A stretch of 64,000 nt of DNA from Hyphomicrobiales bacterium (GCA_900471525.1 UCEZ01000036.1:145151-209150); one strand, 5' to 3'; shown: positions 45,262 to 54,876, counted from the first letter of the stretch. Notes: generated by a model not told the origin, from the letters alone. Translations and numbers: made by a program.

Positions 45262-46410
45262 TCAAAGCTCGACGGCCTCGATCTTGCGATCGACGAAACG
45301 CAGGGCGACTTCGCCGTTGATCAGCTTCAACGCAGTGTCGCCGAACAACTCGCGCCGCCAGCCTTTCAAGGCGCCGACATCGGCCTTCGGGCCTTCGGAT
45401 GCGATACGTTCCAGATCGTCGCTGTTGGCGATGATCTTGGCGGCGACGCCCTGTTTTTCAGCGATCAGCTTGAGCAGCACCTTGAGCATTTCGCTGGCAG
45501 CCTGCGCGCCTTCCGGCGATTGGTTCTGGCGCGGCAGCTTCGGCATTTCGGACTTCGGCAGCTCGAGTGCTGCGTTGACCGCCTCGATGATTGCCGTGCC
45601 CGCAGCGGAGCGTTCCCATCCCTTGGGAATGGTGCGCAAGCGGGAGAGGGCTTCCATGTCCTTCGGCTGCTGCTGGGCGATCTCGTAGAGGCCGTCATCC
45701 TTGAGGATGCGGCCGCGCGGGACGTTGCGGTTGCGGGCTTCGCGCTCGCGCCAAGCGGCGACCTTCTGCAGGACGGCGAGCTCCACCGGCTTCTTCAGCC
45801 GCATCTTCAGCCGCTGCCAGGCATCGTCCGGATGGATGTCGTAGGTTTCCTTGGCCTCGAGGATGGCCATTTCCTCGGTTAGCCACAGCGAACGGCCTTC
45901 GCGCTCGAGCTCTTCCTTCAGGTGCAGGTAGACATCGCGCAGATGGGTGACATCGGCCAGCGCATAGTCGAGCTGCTTTTCCGACAGCGGTCTGCGGCTC
46001 CAGTCGGTGAAGCGCGAGGACTTGTCGATATGCACGCCCTTGATGCGGCTGACGAGCTGGTCATAGGAGACGCTGTCACCAAAGCCGCAGACCATGGCCG
46101 CAACCTGAGTGTCGAAGATCGGATGCGGGATCAGCTTGCCAAGATTGTAGATGATTTCGATGTCCTGGCGCGCGGCGTGGAACACCTTGACGACGTCGGT
46201 ATTGGCCATCAGTTCGAAAAATGGCGCCAGGTCGATGTCTTTTGCCATCGGATCGACAATGACGGCAATGTCCGGTCCAGCCATCTGGATCAGGCACAGT
46301 TGCGGCCAGAAGGTCGTTTCGCGGAGAAATTCCGTATCGATAGTCAGATATTGCCCGCTGGCCAGCGTTTCGCAGGCGGCGGCAAGTTCGGCGGTTGTCT
46401 CGATCATCAA
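45262..46410 (-). CDS. rnd: Ribonuclease D
   Basis: 382-residue 3'-5' exoribonuclease of the DEDD family involved in tRNA 3' maturation. The exonuclease domain has YLTIDTEFLRETTFWPQLCL (DxE), VFHAARQDIEII (Asp) and LDYALADVTHL (YxxxD). The HRDC domain (about 205-285) contains VLQKVAAWREREARNRNVPR. The usual length is about 375-385. An ATG at 46407 is also possible. Confidence 0.95.
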   Translation of the reverse strand: MMIETTAELAAACETLASGQYLTIDTEFLRETTFWPQLCLIQMAGPDIAVIVDPMAKDIDLAPFFELMANTDVVKVFHAARQDIEIIYNLGKLIPHPIFDTQVAAMVCGFGDSVSYDQLVSRIKGVHIDKSSRFTDWSRRPLSEKQLDYALADVTHLRDVYLHLKEELEREGRSLWLTEEMAILEAKETYDIHPDDAWQRLKMRLKKPVELAVLQKVAAWREREARNRNVPRGRILKDDGLYEIAQQQPKDMEALSRLRTIPKGWERSAAGTAIIEAVNAALELPKSEMPKLPRQNQSPEGAQAASEMLKVLLKLIAEKQGVAAKIIANSDDLERIASEGPKADVGALKGWRRELFGDTALKLINGEVALRFVDRKIEAVEL

Positions 46411-46493
46411 ACTTCAATCACTGTGGCGGAAATGCGGCCGTTAAAAACTCACCCGATGTATCCCTTCGCGCCCGGTGTCACAATGAAAAAAGC

Positions 46494-47897
46494 TCAAACG
46501 ACGCGGAAATATCCGGACATTCCCGTCTTCTGGTGCTCGATGATATGGCAATGGAGCAGCCAATCGCCGGGATTGTCGGCGACGAGACCGAGTTCGGCCT
46601 GTTCGTCCGGCAGAAGCAGGATCGTGTCGGTTGGCGGCGGCAGGATCGTCCGTTTGTTGGAGCTGAGGATGCGGAAACTCAGGCCGTGCAGGTGGATCGG
46701 GTGCGCGTGCGGGGTACGGTTCCTCACCTGCAGGACATAGCTTCTGCCAAGCTTCAGTTCTGAGACCGGCGCACCCGGATCGGGCGTATCACCCTGCCAC
46801 GGCATCTTGTTGATGGCCCAGAAGGTATAGCCGAGCGTGCCGCAGATGCTGGGGAGCGGCGCATGCTCCGCCGTGGCGGTAAAGTCGAGCGGGATGCGCT
46901 CTGCTGTCGAAAGATCAGCTTCGGCAATCGGATTGGCCGGCAGCGGCTTCAGATCAAGGATATCGCGCTTCAGCGAGGAGCCGGTCGCCCGCAATGTTGC
47001 GATCGTGAACGGGCTGGAACCACGGAAATTGCCGAGCTTGACCTCGGTGCCTTCCTCGTCCGGCATGCGCACGATCAGTTCGACGCGCTGGCCAGGACCG
47101 AAATCCAGAAGCTCGAGCGGGAAGGGCGTTTCGACCGGGTTGCCGTCGAGCGCGATGACCACCGTCGGTGCCCCCTCCACTCCGAGCGTGTAGATACGTG
47201 TCACGTCGGTGGCGGCGATCCGGACGCGCACGAGACCACCGGCGGGCGCGTCATAGCTGGGTTCCTGCTGCCAATTGGTGGTGCGGACTGTGCCGTAAGT
47301 GCCGCCGCGTGCGGCATCGCGCGGCTTGAAGGGGGCGATGAAGGTGCCGCCGGCACCGAGCCGCCAGTCGCGCAGGTTGAGCACGATCTCGGCATCGAAC
47401 ACGGGATCAGTGGGATCCTCGACGACGATGACGCCGGTCAGCCCGTGGCCCATCTGGGTCAGCGTGTTGCAATGGGGATGATACCAGAAAGTGCCGGCAT
47501 CGGGCGGCGTGAAGGCATAGTCAAAACCATCGCCGGGATAGACGTAAGGTTGGGTCATTTCCGGCACGCCATCCATGGCGTTGACGATGCGCAGGCCGTG
47601 CCAGTGGACAGTGGTGGGCTCGTCGAGCGCATTCACCAGTCGGGCGGCGAAGGGTTCCCCCCTTTTCATGCGGATAACCGGCGGCATGCCTGTGGCTGCT
47701 GCCTCGCTTGTCCCGTAGGTCATGACGTTCGGCGTGATGCCATCACTGGCAAGTTTTGCCTCTGCGAACTGCGCCTTGAGCAGCAACGGTGTCGGTGCGG
47801 CGGCACCGTTTCGAGCTGCCAGTCCTCCTCCAATTGCAAACGAGGCTGCTGCTGCGGCAGAGCCCTTCAGAAGCGTGCGGCGGCTGATGATCGGCAT
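46494..47897 (-). CDS. Multicopper oxidase (CueO/laccase-like), Tat-exported
   Basis: 467-residue multicopper oxidase. The N-terminus SRRTLLKGSAAAAASFAIGG is a twin-arginine signal. Copper sites: HWH at 98-100, WYHPH with H140 and H142, HPIHLHGLSF near residue 410, and HCHIIEHQKTGM at 449-460 (type 1 Cys450, His455, axial Met460). All sites are complete, so the enzyme is probably active in the periplasm, oxidising Cu(I) or phenols. The start at 47897 is used because it gives the Tat signal. It follows the MFS gene on the same strand (81-base gap). Confidence 0.92.
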   Translation of the reverse strand: MPIISRRTLLKGSAAAAASFAIGGGLAARNGAAAPTPLLLKAQFAEAKLASDGITPNVMTYGTSEAAATGMPPVIRMKRGEPFAARLVNALDEPTTVHWHGLRIVNAMDGVPEMTQPYVYPGDGFDYAFTPPDAGTFWYHPHCNTLTQMGHGLTGVIVVEDPTDPVFDAEIVLNLRDWRLGAGGTFIAPFKPRDAARGGTYGTVRTTNWQQEPSYDAPAGGLVRVRIAATDVTRIYTLGVEGAPTVVIALDGNPVETPFPLELLDFGPGQRVELIVRMPDEEGTEVKLGNFRGSSPFTIATLRATGSSLKRDILDLKPLPANPIAEADLSTAERIPLDFTATAEHAPLPSICGTLGYTFWAINKMPWQGDTPDPGAPVSELKLGRSYVLQVRNRTPHAHPIHLHGLSFRILSSNKRTILPPPTDTILLLPDEQAELGLVADNPGDWLLHCHIIEHQKTGMSGYFRVV

Positions 47898-47978
47898 GGA
47901 GCAGAATTCCGGCAATTGCGATGCTTCGGTTTAAACTTGATAGCACCAATCAGCAATTGGCAACGGCGGGTATTGCGG

Positions 47979-49217
47979 TCAGACCTTCTTCTTGTCCTCG
48001 GGCGCCGCCGCAAGCTTGTTGAAGAAGGAGGAGGTGCGCAGCAGATTGCGGAACCGCATCGAGCGCTCACCGGCCGGCACCGCACTGCGCGCCATCATCC
48101 GCTGCAACGTGTAGAGCATGAACGCGGCAAGAACTGCAGCCGTATAGATGAAGAGCGCCTGCGGCCCGAAGATATCCAGCATGAAGGAGGCAAACAACGG
48201 CCCGATAATGGCGCCGCAGGACCAGAAGAACAGCATGCCGGCTGAGACCAAGGCATGCTGCCCTTCGGCGGCGTGGTCGTTGGCATGGGCCGAGCAGAGC
48301 GAATAGAGCGGCATGGCGAAGGCGCCGAAGATGAAGATGCCGATGAAGTTCTTCCATTCGTCGCTGCCGGCGAAGAAGGCAAGGTAAAGCCCCGCGAGCA
48401 GCGAGCCGAAGGTGGCAAAGAGAATGATCAGCCGCCGGTCCAGCCGGTCGGAATAGAGTCCGAGCGGATATTGCAGCACCACGCCGCCGATGATGCCGAC
48501 GCTCATGAAGGTGGCGATCGCGGTGATCGACAGGCCGATGCCTTCGGCATAGATCGGTCCGAGTGAGCGGAACGTCGAATTGGTCAGGCCGACGACGATG
48601 CAGCCGATCGTGGCGAGAGGCGAGATGTTCCACAATGCCTTGATATCGAACTTGATCGCCTCCGGCACGCCAGGACTGGAGCGATCGGCAAGGGAGATCG
48701 GCACCAGCGACAGCGTCAGCGCCATCGACACGATGGCAAACAGCTGGAAGCCTTCGATGCCAACGGTCGGGATCAGATATTGCGCGGCGGTGACCGAGCC
48801 GAGATCGACCAGACGGTAGATCGACAGCGTGCGGGCACGGTTGGAATTCGTCACCCGCGCGTTGAGCCAGCTTTCGACCGTGGCGAACAGGCTGGCGAAA
48901 CAGATGCCGGCGATCAGCCGCATCAGGAACCAGAACCATGGATCAATCAGCAGAACCATGGCGATCGACGCGGCTGACGCGATCGCGGCCATGGCCGAAA
49001 ACGTCCGGATATGCCCGATCGAGCGCAGGATGCGCGTCACATAGATGCAGCCGATGGCAAACCCGATATTGTACCCTGTGCCGACAAGGCCGATCAGCGA
49101 TGTCGAAAATCCCTCCTGCAAGGCGCGCAAGGAAATGTAAGTCCCTTGAAGCCCGTTGCCGCCGATCAGGATGCCAGCAGTGATGAGAAGGGGGATGAGC
49201 GGGCGAATCTGGGACAT
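47979..49217 (-). CDS. MFS transporter (YcaD-like)
   Basis: 412-residue MFS carrier with about 12 helices. GTGYNIGFAIGCIYVTRILR carries the loop 2-3 motif variant, and RLIAGICFASLFATVESWLNARV is typical of the YcaD/YfkF group. The C-terminal 40 residues are charged and cytoplasmic (NLLRTSSFFNKLAAAPEDKKKV). The substrate is unknown. No regulator gene is adjacent. Confidence 0.85.
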   Translation of the reverse strand: MSQIRPLIPLLITAGILIGGNGLQGTYISLRALQEGFSTSLIGLVGTGYNIGFAIGCIYVTRILRSIGHIRTFSAMAAIASAASIAMVLLIDPWFWFLMRLIAGICFASLFATVESWLNARVTNSNRARTLSIYRLVDLGSVTAAQYLIPTVGIEGFQLFAIVSMALTLSLVPISLADRSSPGVPEAIKFDIKALWNISPLATIGCIVVGLTNSTFRSLGPIYAEGIGLSITAIATFMSVGIIGGVVLQYPLGLYSDRLDRRLIILFATFGSLLAGLYLAFFAGSDEWKNFIGIFIFGAFAMPLYSLCSAHANDHAAEGQHALVSAGMLFFWSCGAIIGPLFASFMLDIFGPQALFIYTAAVLAAFMLYTLQRMMARSAVPAGERSMRFRNLLRTSSFFNKLAAAPEDKKKV

Positions 49218-49375
49218 GGCGGGAAAAATCCGGATTTCGGCGGCGACTCGGGGAAAAAATGTCGCATACGGTCGTTTTTACCCGCGTATCAACACGGAAA
49301 ACAGCGCAAATTCCGGCTTTTTTCGTCGTTTCGGTCGAAGCGCTTCATTGCGCCCGCTATCGGGCGGTTGGCTGC

Positions 49376-50212
49376 TCACGACTGCGGCTTCTCCGCGACA
49401 TAGAGAAATCTGGACAGTCTCGCCGTTGCGGCCAATTCAGCAGTCGTTGCCAGAAATGCCTGCCTGTTTTCGAACCAGATGGCATCTTCTTCTTCCAGCA
49501 GCGCGTCGCGGCGGCTTTCTCGGGCACGACAGAGGCGCATGGCCAGACTTGCGACAGCGTCGGTGGTGTCCTTGCAGCTTCGCAACTCGAAGCCCGCTCC
49601 CTCCAGCATGCCCTCGTTGAAACCCGCCGGAACGAGGTGGAATTTCCCCTGGGAGGCCCGGATGTCCAGTTCCTCTTTCGAGATATCTCCGGTGAGCACG
49701 CATGCGTCCGCCAGGATCAGCCGACCACCGGGCGCCAAAAGCCTGAACCAATCCGCAAACACCGTTCGGCGGTCAGTCAGGTGGATGATCGCGTCTATGC
49801 AGGAGATGACGTCGAATTCTCCAGGTCCGAACGGCAGCGGCTGGCTGCAATCGGCGACCAGGAATGTGGCTTTGTCCGGCAGATGCGCGTCCGCGGCAAG
49901 AATTCTGGCCTGCTCGATTGCTGCTTCCTCGATATCCACGCCGGTCAGCCGGCCGCCAGTGGTGGCGGCAATCGCAATCGAAGGGCCTCCGGAACCACAC
50001 GCGACATCAAGCAATCGGCCTTGCGGGCGTTCGTTGACAAGGTTGATGATTTCCTCCTGCTCGCCGAGCGTTCGCCACCCCTGTTGACCGAGATCCTTGC
50101 CATAGGCTTCGCGCCGGATATCTGCCGCCAGATTGCTCCTGAAGCGTGCATATTGGGCGCTGTAGAACTCATAGTTTCGTGTTTGGTGGGGTTGTTGTTT
50201 TTCGACGGTCAT
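49376..50212 (-). CDS. Class I SAM-dependent methyltransferase
   Basis: 278-residue methyltransferase. SAM-binding motif I is LLDVACGSGGPSI, the acidic residue is in TGVDIEEAAIEQAR, and motif IV is FDVISCIDAIIHL. LLAPGGRLILADACVLTG follows. The fold and length resemble UbiE/GSMT-type small-molecule methyltransferases. The start at 50212 (MTVEKQQPH) is preceded by AGGAT. The substrate is unknown. It converges with the MFS gene and is divergent from aspS. Confidence 0.85.
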   Translation of the reverse strand: MTVEKQQPHQTRNYEFYSAQYARFRSNLAADIRREAYGKDLGQQGWRTLGEQEEIINLVNERPQGRLLDVACGSGGPSIAIAATTGGRLTGVDIEEAAIEQARILAADAHLPDKATFLVADCSQPLPFGPGEFDVISCIDAIIHLTDRRTVFADWFRLLAPGGRLILADACVLTGDISKEELDIRASQGKFHLVPAGFNEGMLEGAGFELRSCKDTTDAVASLAMRLCRARESRRDALLEEEDAIWFENRQAFLATTAELAATARLSRFLYVAEKPQS

Positions 50213-50422
50213 GGCCGTTATCCTCCCGCCTGCAATCATACGCCTTGGATTGAGCGGGAGCCACTCCGTCGAAAGATCGAGCCCGAATGACGTTGTCTTA
50301 CGGCCCAATACCGTAGGCCCGGCCTTGACAAATCGGCCTCATCATGCGCTTTTCCGCCCGATTTTGACGCTGCCGCAGCGCGCTTTTGCGCGGGCGGACG
50401 CCACCCTTGGTTCCAGGATAAT

Positions 50423-52216
50423 ATGATGCACCGTTACCGCAGCCACACTTGTGCCGCTCTCAGCAAAGCCGACGTCGGCCAGACCGTCCGGATCTCCGGC
50501 TGGGTTCACCGCGTTCGCGACCATGGCGGCCTGCTGTTCATCGACCTTCGCGATCACTACGGCATGACCCAGATCGTCGTCGATCCCGACAGTCCGGCCT
50601 TCAAGACGGCGGAAACCGTGCGCGGCGAGTGGGTCATCCGCATCGACGGCACCGTCAAGGCGCGTTCGGACGAGACCGTCAACAAGCACATGGCGACCGG
50701 TGAGATCGAACTTTACGCGCAGGAGATAGAAGTGCTCTCCGCTGCCAAGGAGCTGCCGCTGCCGGTGTTCGGCGAGCCCGACTATCCGGAAGACATCCGC
50801 CTCAAATACCGCTTCCTCGACCTTCGCCGCGAAACGCTGCACAAGAACATCGTCAAGCGCAGCCAGATCATTTCCGACATGCGTTCGCGCATGAACTCGG
50901 CCGGCTTTGCCGAATATTCGACGCCGATCCTGACGGCCTCGTCGCCGGAAGGCGCGCGCGACTTCCTCGTGCCGAGCCGCATCCATCCCGGCACGTTCTT
51001 CGCGCTGCCGCAGGCACCGCAGCAGTACAAACAGCTGTTGATGGTGGCCGGTTTCGACCGCTACTTCCAGATCGCGCCGTGCTTCCGCGATGAAGACCCG
51101 CGCGCCGACCGCCTGCCGGGCGAGTTCTACCAGCTCGATCTGGAAATGAGCTTTGTCACCCAGGAAGACGTCTGGAACACGATGGGTCCGATCATGACCG
51201 GCGTGTTCGAGCAGTTCGCCGAAGGCAAGCCGGTCACCAAGGAATGGCCGCGCATCCCCTATGACGAAGCCATCCGCAAGTACGGCTCCGACAAGCCGGA
51301 CCTGCGCAACCCGATCGTCATGGAAAACGTTACCGAGCATTTTGCCGGTTCCGGTTTCAAGGTGTTTGCCGGCATGATCGCCTCCAACCCGAAGGTCGAA
51401 GTCTGGGCGATCCCGGCCAAGACCGGTGGGTCGCGCGCCTTCTGCGACCGGATGAACGCCTGGGCTCAGAGCCTCGGCCAGCCCGGCCTCGGTTATATCT
51501 TCTGGAAAGAAGAAGACGGCAAGACCGCCGGCTCCGGCCCGCTCGCCAAGAATATCGGCGAAGAGCGTACCGATGCGGTTCGCGCCCAGCTCGGACTTGA
51601 GGCGGGCGATGCCTGCTTCTTCGTCGCCGGCGAGCCGTCGAAATTCTACAAGTTCGCAGGCGAAGCCCGCACCAAGGCCGGCGAGGACCTGAACCTCGTC
51701 GATCGCGAGCGCTTCGAGCTGTGCTGGATTATCGACTTCCCGTTCTACGAATGGAGCGAGGAAGACAAGAAGGTCGATTTCGCCCACAACCCGTTCTCGA
51801 TGCCGCAGGGTGGACTTGAAGCGCTGCAGACGCAGGACCCGCTGACGATCAAGGCCTATCAGTATGACGCAGTCTGCAACGGCTTCGAAATCGCCTCGGG
51901 CTCGATCCGGAACCAGTCGCCGGAACTGATGGTCAAGGCGTTCGAACTGGTCGGCCTCAGCCAGACGGATGTCGAAGAACGCTTTGGCGGCATGTACCGC
52001 GCCTTCCAGTACGGCGCGCCTCCGCATGGCGGCTGCGCCTTCGGTATCGACCGCGTCGTCATGCTTTTGCTCGGCGCCAAGAACCTGCGCGAAATCACGC
52101 TGTTCCCGATGAACCAGCAGGCACAGGACCTCCTGATGAACGCACCGGCCCCGGCCATGCCCAAGCAGCTGCTGGAACTGTCGCTGCGGGTCATCCCGCC
52201 GATGAAGAAGGACTAA
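50423..52216 (+). CDS. aspS: Aspartyl-tRNA synthetase
   Basis: 597-residue bacterial-type AspRS. The N-terminal anticodon-binding OB fold (residues 1-110, [21 protein letters not shown]) is followed by the class II catalytic core. [24 protein letters not shown] (motif 2 region) and [17 protein letters not shown] (motif 3) are intact, with the GAD insertion in between. The frame starts with two ATGs (50423 and 50426). Alphaproteobacteria commonly use this enzyme together with GatCAB to make Asn-tRNA; that is not testable here. Confidence 0.97.
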   Translation: MMHRYRSHTCAALSKADVGQTVRISGWVHRVRDHGGLLFIDLRDHYGMTQIVVDPDSPAFKTAETVRGEWVIRIDGTVKARSDETVNKHMATGEIELYAQEIEVLSAAKELPLPVFGEPDYPEDIRLKYRFLDLRRETLHKNIVKRSQIISDMRSRMNSAGFAEYSTPILTASSPEGARDFLVPSRIHPGTFFALPQAPQQYKQLLMVAGFDRYFQIAPCFRDEDPRADRLPGEFYQLDLEMSFVTQEDVWNTMGPIMTGVFEQFAEGKPVTKEWPRIPYDEAIRKYGSDKPDLRNPIVMENVTEHFAGSGFKVFAGMIASNPKVEVWAIPAKTGGSRAFCDRMNAWAQSLGQPGLGYIFWKEEDGKTAGSGPLAKNIGEERTDAVRAQLGLEAGDACFFVAGEPSKFYKFAGEARTKAGEDLNLVDRERFELCWIIDFPFYEWSEEDKKVDFAHNPFSMPQGGLEALQTQDPLTIKAYQYDAVCNGFEIASGSIRNQSPELMVKAFELVGLSQTDVEERFGGMYRAFQYGAPPHGGCAFGIDRVVMLLLGAKNLREITLFPMNQQAQDLLMNAPAPAMPKQLLELSLRVIPPMKKD

Positions 52217-52246
52217 GCGAAGTCCTTTTTCCGATTGGATTTAATG

Positions 52247-52277
52247 AACCCGGCAGCATCGGCTCGCCGGGTTTTTT
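52247..52277 (+). terminator. Intrinsic terminator of aspS
   Basis: AACCCGGC (52247-52254), an 11-base loop, and GCCGGGTT (52266-52273) followed by TTTT up to 52277. It lies 30 bases after the aspS stop. Confidence 0.8.
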
Positions 52278-52617
52278 CGTATCCGCAATTTGCCTGAAAA
52301 CAGCCCTCAAAGCGGCGATATTCCGCGCGCAATCGGCCTTAATGCACTCTTGGCAATGATAGTCGCATTGGCATCTTTAGTTTTCTGTAATTGCACAAAA
52401 TGGTTGTGGATTGTATGAATTTCGCGCAGTCCTGTTTTCGCAGATGATAATGTAATCTCTTATTGGTTCTTTTGAGTTCAAACTCAAATCTTACAACTAA
52501 ACCCGGCCTGTTTATTGACTTTATCGCCATAGGACAAATTGGAATTTCATTCGGATTGACCCGCTCAGAGAAATACTCAACTGGCGGGGCACGCGCGTAG
52601 CGCGATAGGGGGCAATT
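52278..52617. other. AT-rich intergenic region before the TcmP gene
   Basis: 340 bases whose AT content is well above that of the surrounding core genes. It contains an 8-bp dyad, TTTGAGTT (52471-52478) and AACTCAAA (52481-52488), separated by CA. No tRNA, att-like repeat or conserved open frame was found. It probably holds the TcmP promoter and marks the left edge of the insert. Confidence 0.5.
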
Positions 52618-53535
52618 TTGGCACACAAGTACGGCGGACCTTGGTCCGAGGTAAAGCTTGATGCGGTGGAATACTACCTTCAGTGTTACTCTAACGCTCT
52701 CACGCCAAAACAAATGGATATCTGGTATATCGATGCCTACGCGGGATCGGGAGATCGGCAAGCTGAGCGACAAATCGGTGGTATCTTCGAAGGCCGCGAA
52801 GTCGAAACGATTGTCGAGGTTCTCGATGGTTCCGCACGCCGTGCTCTCAGGATCAACCCGCCGTTCAAACATTTCGTGTTTATCGAAAAAGATGCCAACC
52901 GCGCCGCGCAGTTGAGGCTTGTAAAGGACGACTACCCACAAGCCAAAATTGAGGTGCTGGAGGGTGACGCGAACACAGAACTGCTAAAGTTTATCGCAAA
53001 GGAACCTTGGACGCGAAAAGCTCGAAGCAACTCCCGAGGTGTTGTCTTCCTCGACCCGTTTTCGATGCAGGTGGATTGGAGTACACTTCAGGCGCTTGCC
53101 GCTACAGAGTGCGTTGATGTCTGGTATTTCTTCAATGTGCAGGCAATCATCCGGCAACTCGCACTTGATTTGGAAGGCGTGGGAAACAAGGCTCCGACCC
53201 TTGACCGCGTTTTAAGCCCCAAATGGCGCGAGCTCTACGAGGTTCCCCCCGAGGAACCGTCGTGGCAGCCAGACATGTTCGAGACGATGTTTCAAAGCGA
53301 GCCGAAGCTACCGACCTCAAAGCGCACGATTTCGAAAAGCCAAATCGATAAATGGTTCAAGACATTGCTTGAGGACGAATTTGCCTTTGTTTCCGATCCG
53401 TTACCTATAATGACGCCCCATAGCGGCCATACATTTTCGCTTTTTCTAGCGGTGGCTAACAAACACTCGAAGGCAACGGAACTTGCCAAAAAATTCGTGC
53501 GACATGTCAACCGAAAGTATGCACCGAAGCGGTAG
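52618..53535 (+). CDS. tcmP: TcmP, three-Cys-motif partner protein
   Basis: 305-residue protein. The N-terminal WSEVKLDAVEYYLQCYSNAL is the conserved TcmP start. It has motifs in the order of a class I methyltransferase: DAYAGSGD (39-46), FIEKD (88-92), EGDAN (115-119) and LDPFSM (145-150); the activity is unknown. The frame can only begin with TTG at 52618 because a stop lies three codons upstream; AGGGGG precedes it at a good distance. It converges and overlaps by 29 bases with the three-Cys gene, its known genomic partner. GC content is lower than that of the flanking genes. Confidence 0.88.
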   Translation: MAHKYGGPWSEVKLDAVEYYLQCYSNALTPKQMDIWYIDAYAGSGDRQAERQIGGIFEGREVETIVEVLDGSARRALRINPPFKHFVFIEKDANRAAQLRLVKDDYPQAKIEVLEGDANTELLKFIAKEPWTRKARSNSRGVVFLDPFSMQVDWSTLQALAATECVDVWYFFNVQAIIRQLALDLEGVGNKAPTLDRVLSPKWRELYEVPPEEPSWQPDMFETMFQSEPKLPTSKRTISKSQIDKWFKTLLEDEFAFVSDPLPIMTPHSGHTFSLFLAVANKHSKATELAKKFVRHVNRKYAPKR

Positions 53536-54271
53536 GCATCTCATCGTAAGTTCGGCCATTCAACTCACGGCCAGCTGCTTTTTTGTTGCGGCCACCCCAT
53601 TGTTTGAAGAAAAATGCAGTTCCTGCCCGTCGGCATATCGTCTCTATTTCGTCCACCCATAGCGGATCCATGTATCGTGAGTTCGGGCCGGATTCTCCGC
53701 CCACAATTGCCCAATGGACCCGATCAAGATTGGCGCCGGCCACTGACCCTATCAGCGGCTCAAACGAGATGAATCTTATAGCTGCCGGAACATTGCGGAG
53801 GTCATCAATTCGAGAAAGCACGCGATCGTCTTCAACGCTCGTTCCCAGCCAAACATTCGGCAGGACTGGAAAATCGCCTCGGCTCAAAACCTCCATCATC
53901 CGGTCCGGGCGCTTCGTCAATATTTGATAGGTGTGACGTGGCGTGCGTTGCATTACTCCCCACACCTCGCGAATGAAGTCTGCTGGCACGTCTGAGTGAA
54001 ACAGGTCTGACATGGAGTTGACAAACACTTTGCGCGGTTTTGACCAGGTTTCGGGAACACTCAGTGATTTGGGATCGAGAGTGATTTTACCCGTCCACTT
54101 CGATCGACCACCGGTTTTCCTAGTCAGACCTTGGTATTTCTCTTGCCCCATCGCCTCAAGACGCGCGGCCATCCGCATTGCATAGCAATTAGTGCAGCCA
54201 GCGGTGAGAATCGTGCAGCCAGCCACAGGATTCCACGTTGCGTCCGTCCATTCGATCGATGTCTCTGCCAT
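53507..54271 (-). CDS. Three-Cys-motif protein, phage Gp37/Gp68 family (DUF5131)
   Basis: 254-residue protein of the Gp37/Gp68 family. The three-Cys motif is C19-x6-C26-x2-C29 within TWNPVAGCTILTAGCTNCYA, resembling an iron-sulfur or radical-SAM-like site. Further conserved blocks are TYQILTKRPDRM, VWLGTSVEDDRVL, IRFISFEPLIG and IVGGESGPNSRYMDPLWV, which suggest a TIM-barrel enzyme. TAGGAG lies 9 bases before the ATG. The partner gene tcmP converges with it, and the two 3' ends overlap by 29 bases. The molecular role is not known; the family is also found in phages, but no other phage gene is present here. Confidence 0.87.
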   Translation of the reverse strand: MAETSIEWTDATWNPVAGCTILTAGCTNCYAMRMAARLEAMGQEKYQGLTRKTGGRSKWTGKITLDPKSLSVPETWSKPRKVFVNSMSDLFHSDVPADFIREVWGVMQRTPRHTYQILTKRPDRMMEVLSRGDFPVLPNVWLGTSVEDDRVLSRIDDLRNVPAAIRFISFEPLIGSVAGANLDRVHWAIVGGESGPNSRYMDPLWVDEIETICRRAGTAFFFKQWGGRNKKAAGRELNGRTYDEMPTASVHTFG

Positions 54272-54471
54272 AGGATGATTCTCCTAAATCCTATCGTAAT
54301 TCATAATTGAGAATTCTTTAAGAATTGGTTGAATCCTTCCACGACAACACTTTGACGTTGGTGGTTCGGTCACCGGCAACGGCCGGCACCGATGCGTGCG
54401 GTTCCGGCTGAAAAAATGGAACTTTCTTCCGGTCGATCTGTTTTAACACAGCAGAAGCAAGGAGAAAGAGC

Positions 54472-54792
54472 ATGCGCAAGACACTCATGGTCGCCTCTGC
54501 GGCCTTCTTCGCGTTCTCGGCAACAACCTTTGCCCAGGACGCTGTCATTGTCGATCCGTCGGTTACCAATTCAACCGTCGTGGAGATTCCGGGCGAAGTT
54601 CGCACCTATGTCCTGCAGCAGTCCGTTCCCTCAGTCGTATATGACGGGGACATCGTCATCGGCCAGGCGCTTCCCGATACCGTCGATCTTCATGTAGTCG
54701 ATGGCTACGGCGACTATGCCTATACCGTAGTCAACGAGCGGCGGGTGATCGTCAATCCGCAGACCCGCACGGTTATCCAGGTTCTTGAATAA
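54472..54792 (+). CDS. DUF1236-containing exported protein
   Basis: 106 residues with a signal peptide (VASAAFFAFSATTFAQDA, cleavage near residue 21) and a mature DUF1236-like part: VGQALPDTVDLHVVDGY is close to VIGQALPDTVDL here, and it ends YTVVNERRVIVNPQTRTVIQ. These periplasmic proteins are common in rhizobia and their role is unclear. AAGGAG is 12 bases before the ATG. A terminator follows. Confidence 0.82.
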   Translation: MRKTLMVASAAFFAFSATTFAQDAVIVDPSVTNSTVVEIPGEVRTYVLQQSVPSVVYDGDIVIGQALPDTVDLHVVDGYGDYAYTVVNERRVIVNPQTRTVIQVLE

Positions 54793-54803
54793 ATCCAGAT
54801 GAC

Positions 54804-54839
54804 AAAAGCCCCGGCCGTTTCTCGACGACCGGGGCTTTT
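54804..54839. terminator. Terminator between converging genes
   Basis: AAAAGCCCCGG (54804-54814) and CCGGGGCTTTT (54829-54839) with a 14-base loop. An 11-bp stem with A- and T-tracts, usable for both the DUF1236 gene and the converging exported protein. Confidence 0.82.
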
Positions 54840-54876
54840 GTCTGCGCAACCGACGGTTATCCGCCGTTGCCAGGTA

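Noticed and set aside
50324..50352. CTTGAC upstream of aspS as a promoter
   Set aside because: The -35 match is perfect but the -10 at 17 or 18 bases (CGCTTT or GCTTTT) is poor, so it is not listed as a feature.
52339..52941. A 200-residue minus-strand frame overlapping the TcmP leader and 5' end
   Set aside because: Half of it is AT-rich intergenic sequence and half is antisense to TcmP. There is no ribosome binding site and no domain.
52217..54471. A prophage remnant, because of the Gp37/Gp68 name
   Set aside because: No integrase, capsid, tail, lysis or repressor gene and no att-like repeat or tRNA is present. The family is common outside phages.
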